Below, piece after piece: positions 1 through 5,711 of a stretch of 5,711 nt of DNA. The notes under the pieces are model-generated. The model was not told the DNA's origin. It worked only from the letters and a program-made list of their open reading frames with translations, and did not search any database. Numbering within the stretch: position 1 is the first letter of the stretch; every line of letters starts with the position of its first letter. The position numbers and the translations under genes are program-made. This stretch comes from Sphingomonadales bacterium (GTDB lineage Bacteria > Pseudomonadota > Alphaproteobacteria > Sphingomonadales > Sphingomonadaceae): assembly GCA_027486275.1 (NCBI GenBank), contig JAIXPM010000097.1, positions 1-5,711 of the forward strand, written 5' to 3'.

Positions 1-739
1 CGCCTTGGCCCAAGCCCGCGGCGGCTTCGAGGCCCATGCGCCAGGCGGCGAGATCATCGCCCATGCGATAATGATTCCAGGCGATGCGGGCGGCAAGATC
101 AGCGCGGGCGAAGGGTGACAGTGCCTGAGCCTGCATCAACCACAGCCGCTCCGCCTCGTCATTGCGATCAGCGGCGAGCAGCGGCTTCAGCCGGGCCGAA
201 AGCTCACCATCGGCGGGTGCGGATTCAGTCCGAAAGCCAGTGCCACTGGCGGTGCGGAACGGCCGGGCTTCCGGTAGAAGCGGCAGCGGCGCACTGTCGC
301 CGCCGGGCAGGGCATCGGCCAGCCGGGCAATCTTTGGCGACAGCGGCAGATCGGGATTGGCCGTGAGCCAGGTGACAAGGTCAGCCCGTGTGAGCTTGCC
401 GGTGCCGCGCGCGACGATTAGGGCCGCGCGGGCGGTTTCGCTGAGCAGGCCGGCGGGCAGGGCGATGAGCGATTTTTCCGCCGCGGTGAAGCGGCCGACA
501 TCGAGATCAAGGAAGATCTGGCGGAAGGCGGCGCGTTCTTCCTCGGTCAGCTGCGGCGGTACCATGCGTTGACGCGGGGTGATGCCGGTGCGCAGGCCGG
601 TTACTGTTTGCATCGGTTGAGCGGCGGGCGGCAGGGTCGTGAGCGGCGGCGGTGTTGGCGGCATCAGCGCCGGCGGCACGGTGATGGCGGCGGCCGGGGC
701 AGCCAGAACCAGGGCAATCAGAGCCGTCGCGCGCCTCAT
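1..739 (-). CDS. Soluble lytic murein transglycosylase, N-terminal part (runs off left edge)
   Basis: This frame starts at the ATG complementary to 737-739 and stays open to the window edge, giving 246 residues without a stop. Residues 1-18 look like a Sec signal peptide: two arginines, a hydrophobic stretch (ATALIALVLAAP), then AAA, so the product should be exported to the periplasm. A Pro-rich spacer (about 22-62) follows, then an Ala/Leu-rich helical region (about 64-246) with TPR-like character, including TEEERAAFRQIF and ARADLAARIAWNHYRMGDD. That resembles the alpha-superhelical U domain of Slt-type enzymes, which cleave the MurNAc-GlcNAc bond of peptidoglycan to make 1,6-anhydro ends. 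The SLT catalytic domain with its Glu would lie outside the window, so the call rests on the N-terminal pattern and on gene context. The start overlaps the stop of the upstream UDG-like gene (ATGA), which suggests translational coupling. No clear Shine-Dalgarno is seen. Another exported helical-repeat protein is the main alternative. Confidence 0.72.
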   Translation of the reverse strand, partial: MRRATALIALVLAAPAAAITVPPALMPPTPPPLTTLPPAAQPMQTVTGLRTGITPRQRMVPPQLTEEERAAFRQIFLDLDVGRFTAAEKSLIALPAGLLSETARAALIVARGTGKLTRADLVTWLTANPDLPLSPKIARLADALPGGDSAPLPLLPEARPFRTASGTGFRTESAPADGELSARLKPLLAADRNDEAERLWLMQAQALSPFARADLAARIAWNHYRMGDDLAAWRMGLEAAAGLGQG

Positions 740-1473
740 CCGATTGCGGCCCGAAACAGTTTCAGATGTTCAAACGCCTGGCGCTTCAATTCCTTGTTTC
801 CGCCCATGGCACGCGGGTGGATCGACGGCAGCAGTTGCGCGCCGCGCCAATCGAACCAGCGCCCGCGGCTGCTGCCCAACCGGGCTTGCGTGCCAGCCAG
901 ATCGGCCGCGACCTGGCCCAGTGCCAGCACGTGCGTCGGCGGTGCCAGTTCGGCCAGCCGCTCCACCACCGGCGAGAAACGGGCCAGCGCGCTGGCGGTG
1001 GGCTCGCCATCGCCCGGCGTTGGCCAGGGCAGGCGACTGACCAGCACGGCCCGGTTCCAATCAAGATCGATGGCGGCCAGCATGCGATCGATGGTCTCAC
1101 GGTGGCTGGGATCAGTGTCCGGCCGGTCGATCAGCACCCAGATGCGCGTTTCCAGCGCACCTTGGAACAACAGTGGTGGCCGCGTGCGGGCATCGGGAAA
1201 GCGGCCAAGCAGGGCGAGCAGCGCCGGCACATCGGCACAGGCGCGGGCCGGGTGATCGGCGGCCGGCGCGGGTGCGGGGGCCGCCATGCGCGGTGCAGCG
1301 GTTGGTGCGGGCGCCGGTTCGGGTCTGGGCGTTGCCTTTGGTGGCGGCGCATCGAGCCAGCGGCGCGGCTGTTCTGTAATCGCCACATCGGCCCCGGCGC
1401 TCACCAGAAAGGCCAGCGCAGCGGCAGGATCGGCAGCAACAGGGATGGCAAAGGCGTCTGGGGTAAGCGTCAC
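736..1473 (-). CDS. Uracil-DNA glycosylase family 4-like protein, degenerate, lacking Fe-S cysteines
   Basis: The product is 245 residues. The start is GTG (complement of 1471-1473). An in-frame stop at 1489-1491, with no start codon between, makes this the most upstream start possible. Residues 1-42 form a small N-terminal region, followed by a low-complexity Ala/Pro linker (about 43-76). The fold-like region spans about 82-245. Family 4/5 UDG traits are visible in its second half: HVLALGQVAADL (181-192), RGRW (203-206) and the C-terminal LPSIHPRAM (215-223), which matches the HP motif. The usual first catalytic motif (GEAPG-like) is replaced by WVLIDRPDTD (112-121). Only one cysteine is present (C79), so the four Fe-S ligands of thermophilic-type family 4 enzymes are absent. 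Family members excise uracil from DNA, but activity of this protein is uncertain. It is co-transcribed with the lytic transglycosylase through a 4-base overlap. Family membership is fairly secure; function is not. Confidence 0.78.
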   Translation of the reverse strand: MTLTPDAFAIPVAADPAAALAFLVSAGADVAITEQPRRWLDAPPPKATPRPEPAPAPTAAPRMAAPAPAPAADHPARACADVPALLALLGRFPDARTRPPLLFQGALETRIWVLIDRPDTDPSHRETIDRMLAAIDLDWNRAVLVSRLPWPTPGDGEPTASALARFSPVVERLAELAPPTHVLALGQVAADLAGTQARLGSSRGRWFDWRGAQLLPSIHPRAMGGNKELKRQAFEHLKLFRAAIG

Positions 1474-1590
1474 AAGCGACCAAAAGCATCAGTGTGCCCC
1501 GTCTGGTCAAGCCTTTGCTGTGCCGCTATCTGGTGAATGATGGCAAGGCTGCGCCAGCCTGATGCGGCGCCGCGAGGATGGGGAAAGCAC
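1474..1590. promoter_or_regulatory. Divergent intergenic region between UDG-like gene and etfQO
   Basis: These 117 bases separate two outward-facing genes and must hold the starts of transcription for both, unless they are read from further away. The best sigma-70-like pair I see on the plus strand is TGGTCA (1504-1509), a 17-base spacer and TATCTG (1527-1532). On the minus strand, TTGACC (1510 down to 1505) is a good -35, but no convincing -10 follows at the right spacing. The two candidate -35 elements overlap. No clear operator palindrome is visible. The promoter assignments are inference and weak. Confidence 0.3.
1574..1585 (+). promoter_or_regulatory. Purine-rich ribosome binding site deciding the GTG start of etfQO
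   Basis: The stretch GAGGATGGGGAA contains GGGGA ending 6 bases before the GTG at 1591, and GAGGA ending 12 bases before it. This supports translation from 1591 rather than from the in-frame ATG codons at 1537 or 1609. Confidence 0.45.
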
Positions 1591-3240
1591 GTGAGCGAAC
1601 GGGAATCGATGCCCTATGACCTGGTGATCGTGGGCGGTGGGCCGGCCGGCCTGTCCGCGGCGATCCGGGCCAAGCAGGAAGCGCAGCGGCTGGGTGTCGA
1701 GCTTTCGGTGTGCATCCTGGAAAAGGGCAGCGAAATCGGCGCGCATATCCTGTCGGGTGCAGTGGTTGATCCCCGCGCGCTGGACGAGCTGCTGCCCGAG
1801 TGGCGCACGATGGATTCGCCGCTGACCGTGCCGGTGACGGAGAACCATCACTGGGTACTGACGGAAACCAAGAAATATGAATTCCCGCACGCGCTGTTGC
1901 CGCCGTTCATGCAGAACAAGGGCTGTTATACCGTCAGCCTCGGCAATCTCACCCGTTGGCTGGCTACCCAGGCTGAAGCCCTGGGCGTGGAAATCTTCCC
2001 CGGCTTTGCTGCGGCCGAAGTGCTGTGGGGCGATGATGGCAGTGTGAAGGGCGTCGCCACTGGCGACATGGGGATCGCCAAGGATGGCTCCAAGAAAGAC
2101 AGCTGGACGCCCGGCCTGGAAATCCACGCCAAGTACACCTTCTTCGCCGAAGGCGCGCGCGGGCATCTTTCCAAGCAGATCATCAACCGATTCGATCTGC
2201 GCAAGAACAGCCAGCCGCAGATTTACGGCATCGGCCTGAAGGAGTTGTGGGACATCCCGGCCGAAAAGCATGTGCCGGGTCGGGTGATCCACAGCCAGGG
2301 CTGGCCGCTGAGCGATGCCAATGGCGGCGGCTTCCTCTATCACCAAGCCAATGGCCAGGTGGCCTTGGGTTTCTCGGTGTGGCTCAACTATGACAACCCG
2401 CACCTGTCGCCGTTCGAGGAATTCCAGCGCTGGAAAACCCACCCGGCGATCCGCGAAATTCTGGAAGGCGGCCGCCGCGTTTCCTATGGCGCACGCGCCA
2501 TCAATGATGGTGGCTTGCAGGCGGTACCGAAACTGGCCTTCCCCGGCGGCGCCTTGATTGGTTGCGCTGCAGGCTTCCTGAACGTGCCGCGCATCAAGGG
2601 CAGCCACACCGCGATGAAGTCCGGCATGATGGCCGCCGAATGTGCCGTTGCCGCCATCGCCGCCCAGCGCGGTGGGGACGAACTCAAGGACTATGACGCC
2701 GCTTACAAGAAGAGCTGGGTGCATGAAGAGCTGAAGATCGTCCGCAACGTGCTGCCGGCGGTGGAAAAGTTCGGCAATGTGGTGGGCACCGCCATGGGCG
2801 GCGTGATGATGTGGATGGAATATCTGGGCTACGAGCTGCCGTTCACCTTCAAGCTCAGCCCCGACAACACCCATATGCGCCGCAAGGATGACGCGCCGAA
2901 AATCGTCTATCCCAAGCCGGATGGCGTGATCAGCTTCGACCGTCTCTCAAGCGTGTTTCTTTCGAACACCAACCACGAGGAAGACCAGCCCTGCCACCTG
3001 ACGCTGAAGGATGCTTCGGTGCCGGTCGAGGTCAATCTCGCGCTCTATGACGAGCCGGCGCAGCGTTATTGCCCGGCCGGCGTGTATGAGATTGTTGGCG
3101 TGGAAGAGAACGCGCCGCGCCTGCAGATCAACGCGCAGAACTGCGTGCATTGCAAGACGTGCGATATCAAGGACATGACGCAGAATATCAATTGGGTCGT
3201 GCCAGAAGGCGGTGGGGGCCCGAACTATCCGAATATGTGA
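1591..3240 (+). CDS. etfQO: Electron transfer flavoprotein-ubiquinone oxidoreductase (ETF-QO)
   Basis: The 549-residue product has the usual bacterial ETF-QO length and is intact. It takes electrons from reduced ETF, loaded by acyl-CoA and branched-chain amino acid dehydrogenases, and reduces ubiquinone at the cytoplasmic membrane. Numbering from the GTG start, an FAD-binding Rossmann motif GGGPAG lies at 15-20, with acidic E44 at the end of the second strand. Family signatures are GAHILSGAVVDP (50-61), YGIGLKELW (212-220) and GCAAGFLNVPRIKGSH (324-339). The C-terminal ferredoxin-like domain binds one 4Fe-4S cluster through C494 (RYCPAGVYE) and C518, C521, C524 (CVHCKTC). The frame also opens at ATG 1537, but those extra 18 residues are unlike the family, whose members begin close to SERESMPYD. 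The GTG has a Shine-Dalgarno. A strong terminator 66 bases after the stop ends the unit, so the gene is probably monocistronic. The protein is expected to be a monotopic membrane protein; I see no transmembrane helix. Confidence 0.97.
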   Translation: MSERESMPYDLVIVGGGPAGLSAAIRAKQEAQRLGVELSVCILEKGSEIGAHILSGAVVDPRALDELLPEWRTMDSPLTVPVTENHHWVLTETKKYEFPHALLPPFMQNKGCYTVSLGNLTRWLATQAEALGVEIFPGFAAAEVLWGDDGSVKGVATGDMGIAKDGSKKDSWTPGLEIHAKYTFFAEGARGHLSKQIINRFDLRKNSQPQIYGIGLKELWDIPAEKHVPGRVIHSQGWPLSDANGGGFLYHQANGQVALGFSVWLNYDNPHLSPFEEFQRWKTHPAIREILEGGRRVSYGARAINDGGLQAVPKLAFPGGALIGCAAGFLNVPRIKGSHTAMKSGMMAAECAVAAIAAQRGGDELKDYDAAYKKSWVHEELKIVRNVLPAVEKFGNVVGTAMGGVMMWMEYLGYELPFTFKLSPDNTHMRRKDDAPKIVYPKPDGVISFDRLSSVFLSNTNHEEDQPCHLTLKDASVPVEVNLALYDEPAQRYCPAGVYEIVGVEENAPRLQINAQNCVHCKTCDIKDMTQNINWVVPEGGGGPNYPNM

Positions 3241-3277
3241 CGCAGCGCGGCCAGTGACCATTGCGCAGCGATGGACA

Positions 3278-3295
3278 CGGACTCGCGCAAGTCCG
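3278..3295. repeat. Small hairpin downstream of etfQO
   Basis: CGGACT (3278-3283) and AGTCCG (3290-3295) pair around a 6-base loop. It sits between the etfQO stop and the main terminator. It could protect the 3' end of the transcript or be chance; no U tract follows it. Confidence 0.4.
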
Positions 3296-3306
3296 GACGG
3301 CGAGCG

Positions 3307-3336
3307 AAAAGGGCGGCCCAACAGGCCGCCCTTTTT
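3307..3336 (+). terminator. Rho-independent terminator of etfQO
   Basis: An 8-bp all-GC stem, GGGCGGCC (3311-3318) with GGCCGCCC (3324-3331), closes a 5-base loop (CAACA) and is followed at once by five T (3332-3336). Four A precede the stem (3307-3310) and can pair with the T tract, so the structure is partly bidirectional, though no minus-strand gene converges here. It ends the etfQO transcript, so the TPR gene downstream needs its own promoter or read-through. Confidence 0.9.
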
Positions 3337-3349
3337 GACTCGTCCGACG

Positions 3350-3366
3350 GCGTGGCTCCGCCACGC
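3350..3366. repeat. Second hairpin after the terminator
   Basis: GCGTGGC (3350-3356) and GCCACGC (3360-3366) form a perfect 7-bp stem with the 3-base loop TCC. A pyrimidine-rich run with five T (3377-3381) follows about ten bases later. It could be a back-up terminator or part of the leader of the TPR gene. Confidence 0.5.
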
Positions 3367-3404
3367 TCTTCCTTCCTTTTTCCCTATCCCCAGAAGCGGA
3401 CTCG

Positions 3405-3417
3405 GCGGCTCTGCCGC
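3405..3417. repeat. Third hairpin, GGC-TCT-GCC type
   Basis: GCGGC (3405-3409) and GCCGC (3413-3417) pair around the loop TCT. The core GGC-TCY-GCC is the same as in the hairpin at 3350-3366. The stem is short and could be chance in GC-rich DNA. Confidence 0.35.
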
Positions 3418-3420
3418 TGG

Positions 3421-3498
3421 CCGCACCCAGCAGCACCCATCCCCCGCGACTCTCACCCCCCTCGACATTCCTCCCCCACCCCGCCATCTTCGCCACAC
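3421..3498 (+). promoter_or_regulatory. C-rich, G-poor leader upstream of the TPR gene
   Basis: These 78 bases contain 47 C but only 8 G, unlike the G-rich coding DNA on either side. If transcribed toward the TPR gene they give an unstructured C-rich RNA of the kind Rho binds (rut-like). The complementary strand has G tracts of 3-6 bases. No Shine-Dalgarno precedes the ATG at 3499, and I see no convincing promoter. A regulatory role is inference. Confidence 0.35.
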
Positions 3499-5175
3499 AT
3501 GCGCACCCGTCTCACCATCGCTGCCCTAATCGCGCTTTCCGCCCCAACGGCCCAAGCCGCCAAGCCGGCTGCCCCACCCAGCGATTCCGCGCTGCACGCC
3601 TATGTGATCGGTCGCTATGCCGTGCTGGATAACGAGGTCGGGCTGGCCGCCCGGTTGATGGAGGAGGCGCGTGCCGCCGATCCGGCTGCGGCCAGCATCA
3701 AGCGCCGCAGCTGGGAACTAGCGCTGGCCAACGGCGATCAGGCGCGGGCGTTCCAATTGGCGCGCAGCCTGGCCGCCGATGGCGCCAGCGATCCCGATGT
3801 GATCATGACGCGCATTGCTGAAGCCGTGATCCGCAAGGATTGGGCGTTGGCCGCATCCTTGCGCCAGAAACTGGGCGGGCAAGGCTGGCCGATTGTCGTT
3901 GGGCCGGTGGTCGATGCCTGGGTGGCGCAGGCCCGCGGCGATGCCGGGGCAGCGCTCAATCTGCTCGATCCGCAGCGCCACCAAGGCTTCCTGCGCGCCT
4001 ATATTGCTGAACAACGCGCCCATCTGCTGGCCAGCCTGGGCCGCTGGGATGAAGCGGCCACCGCCTATCGCCAGGCCCGCTCCGGCGGCGGCCCGGCGCT
4101 GTTGTTCCTGCGGCAAGGTCAGGCCGATGCTCTGGTGATGGCCGGCCGCAAAGACGAGGCATTGGCCGTGCTCTACCCGGGCGACCGGCCGACGGCCGTG
4201 GCACGTGAACGGCTGCAGGCCGGCCAGCGCCTGGGCCCCCTGGTGGCCGAACCCCGGCAGGCGCTGGCGTGGACGGCGGCGCGGCTTGCGATTGATCTGG
4301 CACGGGAACGTTCTGAACCGATGGCGTTGAATTTCGCCCGGCTGGCCAGTTTCCTGGCGCCTGAATTGCCGATCACCTGGCTGACCGTGGGCGACATGCT
4401 GGGCAAGGCCGATCAGACGCAGCCGGCGCTGGCCGCGCTGGACAAGGTGCCTGCCGGGCTGGGACTGGAGGAGGCCGTGCGCGCCCGCCGCGCCGAAGTA
4501 CTTGAAGCCGCTGGCCAATCTACCGCGGCCGGGCAGTTGCTGCAACGCGCCGCCGAGGCGCCGGAGGCATCGGCCGATGATTGGGGCGGGCTGGCCGGCT
4601 GGCACAGCAGAGCCAGTCGCTTTGCCGAAGCCGCCAGCGCCTATGGCATGGCAATTGATCGTTTTGGCAAGGGGTTGGGCGCTTCGGCGTGGAACCTGCA
4701 CTATCTGCGCGGCATGATGCGCGATCGCGCCGGCGATTGGCCGGGCGCGCAGGCCGACTTCCGCGCCGCGCTGGCGCTGTTCCCTGATGAACCGGGGGTG
4801 CTGAATTATCTCGGCTATGGCCTGCTTGAACGTGGTGGCGCGCCGGTCGAAGCACGCGCCCTGATCGAAAAGGCCGCCCAGTTGCGCCCCGGTGATGGCG
4901 GCATCATCGACTCCCTGGGCTGGGTGCAATTGCAGACGGGCGAGGTGGACAAGGCGGTGGCCACGCTGGAACGTGCCATCAGCCTGGAACCGCAAGATTC
5001 CAACATTATCAGTCACTTGGGCGATGCGCTGTGGCAGCAGGGCCGCCGAATCGAAGCGCGCTTCCGCTGGCGCCAGGCACTGGCGCTGGAAGCCCCGGCG
5101 GAGGACAAGCGCAAGCTGCAGGCCCGGCTGGATTATGGCCTGGATGCGGCGCCAGCGATGCTGGCCCAGAAATAG
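3499..5175 (+). CDS. Exported tetratricopeptide repeat (TPR) protein
   Basis: The product is 558 residues. Residues 1-20 form a clear Sec signal peptide: MRTRL, a hydrophobic core (TIAALIALSAP), then TAQA before AK. The mature protein is helical throughout and the protein contains no cysteine, fitting a periplasmic or outer-membrane-associated location. A TPR-like pair begins near 31-64 (ALHAYVIGRYAVLDNE). The best TPRs are C-terminal: about 403-433, 434-468 (NYLGYGLLERG), 469-502 (IIDSLGWVQLQTGEVDKAV) and 503-536 (HLGDALWQQGRRIEARFRW). This C-terminal block is the conserved signature of a widespread proteobacterial TPR family. TPRs bind proteins; no enzymatic motif is visible and the partner is unknown. 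The frame stays open back to ATG 3271, but the extra 76 residues would cross the etfQO terminator and lose the signal peptide, so 3499 is chosen. No Shine-Dalgarno is evident. ispE follows after 44 bases with no terminator between, so the two are probably co-transcribed. Confidence 0.9.
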   Translation: MRTRLTIAALIALSAPTAQAAKPAAPPSDSALHAYVIGRYAVLDNEVGLAARLMEEARAADPAAASIKRRSWELALANGDQARAFQLARSLAADGASDPDVIMTRIAEAVIRKDWALAASLRQKLGGQGWPIVVGPVVDAWVAQARGDAGAALNLLDPQRHQGFLRAYIAEQRAHLLASLGRWDEAATAYRQARSGGGPALLFLRQGQADALVMAGRKDEALAVLYPGDRPTAVARERLQAGQRLGPLVAEPRQALAWTAARLAIDLARERSEPMALNFARLASFLAPELPITWLTVGDMLGKADQTQPALAALDKVPAGLGLEEAVRARRAEVLEAAGQSTAAGQLLQRAAEAPEASADDWGGLAGWHSRASRFAEAASAYGMAIDRFGKGLGASAWNLHYLRGMMRDRAGDWPGAQADFRAALALFPDEPGVLNYLGYGLLERGGAPVEARALIEKAAQLRPGDGGIIDSLGWVQLQTGEVDKAVATLERAISLEPQDSNIISHLGDALWQQGRRIEARFRWRQALALEAPAEDKRKLQARLDYGLDAAPAMLAQK

Positions 5176-5219
5176 AAGCACTTGCGCCGCCTGCCGGCCC
5201 GCGTCACAGCCAGCCAACG

Positions 5220-5711
5220 ATGCTGACCGAACATGCCCCGGCCAAGATCAATCTGGCGCTGCACCTGCGGCGGCGGCGGCCGGATGGCTATCATGATCTG
5301 GAGAGCATCTTCGCCTTCACCGATTTCGGCGATACGCTCCACGCCGCGCCGGCCGACACGCTTTCGCTCACGATTTCGGGTCCAACTGCTGGCGCAGTGG
5401 GTCCGGACGCTGACAATCTGGTGCTGCGCGCTGGACGGGCGCTGGCGGCGGCTGCCGGAGTGGTGCCGGGCGCTGCCGTCACCTTGGAAAAGCGGATTCC
5501 GGTTGCGGCCGGGCTCGGTGGCGGCTCGGCGGATGCGGCTGCCGCGCTGCGGTTGCTGAACCGGCTGTGGGGCCTCAACTGGCCACTCGACCGGCTGGCG
5601 GCGCTGGCCGAGCCTTTGGGCGCCGATGTGCCGGTGTGCGTGTACAGCCAGACGCGCTTTGGTGCGGGCAAGGGGGAGGCGCTGTCGGCTTGGCCCCACG
5701 ATCCGGCCGGC
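5220..5711 (+). CDS. ispE: 4-diphosphocytidyl-2-C-methyl-D-erythritol kinase, N-terminal part (runs off right edge)
   Basis: IspE phosphorylates the 2-hydroxyl of CDP-methylerythritol with ATP in the cytoplasmic MEP pathway for isopentenyl diphosphate. The first 164 residues are present of an expected 270-290. Diagnostic features are APAKINLALHL (6-16) with the likely substrate-binding Lys9, PDGYHDLES (21-29), the GHMP-kinase ATP loop PVAAGLGGGSADAAA (94-108), and GADVPVC (134-140) with Asp136 at the position of the catalytic Asp. Residues 17-20 are four arginines encoded by consecutive CGG codons. The ATG at 5220 gives the normal family N-terminus. The upstream sequence (CAGCCAACG) holds no real Shine-Dalgarno, so translation may depend on coupling or on another mechanism. 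It lies 44 bases after the TPR gene in the same direction, consistent with an operon. The C-terminal GHMP domain is outside the window. Confidence 0.95.
   Translation, partial: MLTEHAPAKINLALHLRRRRPDGYHDLESIFAFTDFGDTLHAAPADTLSLTISGPTAGAVGPDADNLVLRAGRALAAAAGVVPGAAVTLEKRIPVAAGLGGGSADAAAALRLLNRLWGLNWPLDRLAALAEPLGADVPVCVYSQTRFGAGKGEALSAWPHDPAG

Noticed and set aside
115..572. Plus-strand frames opposite the lytic transglycosylase
   Set aside because: The minus-strand frame is open to the window edge with a signal peptide and a helical domain; the plus-strand translations look like shadow sequence.
766..1536. 256-codon plus-strand frame over the UDG-like gene
   Set aside because: The translation is Arg/Gly/Trp/Cys-rich and of low complexity, with no motif. 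The minus-strand frame carries UDG-family signatures.
1537..1590. N-terminal extension of ETF-QO from ATG 1537
   Set aside because: The extra 18 residues do not fit the family N-terminus, and the GTG at 1591 has a ribosome binding site at good spacing.
1507..2874. 455-codon open frame on the minus strand inside etfQO
   Set aside because: It is antisense to a well-identified ETF-QO. Long antisense frames are common opposite GC-rich genes with strong third-position bias, and the translation shows no family motif.
3335..3363. TTGACT at the end of the terminator as a -35 for the TPR gene
   Set aside because: At 16-18 base spacing there is only GC-rich hairpin sequence and no -10-like element, so I do not call a promoter.
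3718..5217. 499-codon open frame on the minus strand across the TPR gene
   Set aside because: It is a mirror of the codon bias of the TPR gene. Its translation is Gln/Arg/Gly-rich without a recognisable domain, while the plus-strand frame has a signal peptide and TPRs.
5268..5279. Run of CGG repeats in ispE as a microsatellite or phase-variable tract
   Set aside because: Four CGG codons for Arg are ordinary in GC-rich DNA. A triplet change would not shift the frame, and the position falls in the normal Arg-rich loop before PDGYH.

Overview
The window is ordinary chromosomal housekeeping DNA from a GC-rich alphaproteobacterium, most likely a member of the Sphingomonadales. The evidence is the high GC content (roughly two thirds by eye), the strong G/C bias at third codon positions, the style of the proteins, and a gene neighbourhood I associate with that order: lytic transglycosylase, uracil-DNA-glycosylase-like protein, ETF-ubiquinone oxidoreductase, TPR protein, ispE. 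I see no transposase, phage gene, CRISPR array, tRNA or rRNA. I found no undescribed system here.

Layout. Positions 1-1473 hold two genes on the minus strand. A GTG-started, degenerate uracil-DNA glycosylase family 4-like protein (736-1473) overlaps by 4 bases (ATGA) the start of a secreted lytic transglycosylase, whose first 246 residues are in the window and whose catalytic domain lies beyond the left edge. A 117-base divergent gap (1474-1590) separates this pair from the plus-strand genes.

On the plus strand, the electron-transfer flavoprotein-ubiquinone oxidoreductase (1591-3240, GTG start) is complete and intact. It is followed by a strong intrinsic terminator (3307-3336). The 258-base gap after it also carries three smaller hairpins and a very C-rich, G-poor leader. 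Next come an exported 558-residue TPR protein (3499-5175) and, 44 bases further on, the 5' part of ispE (from 5220, cut by the right edge).

The genes do not form one pathway. ETF-QO passes electrons from acyl-CoA and amino-acid dehydrogenases to ubiquinone. The TPR protein and the lytic transglycosylase act in the envelope. IspE makes isoprenoid precursors, which supply undecaprenyl carriers and quinones. The UDG-like protein belongs to a DNA-repair family but lacks the usual iron-sulfur cysteines and first catalytic motif. Items worth a second look are that protein, the structured C-rich leader of the TPR gene (rut-like on the transcript, G-tract-rich on the other strand), and several start-site decisions.
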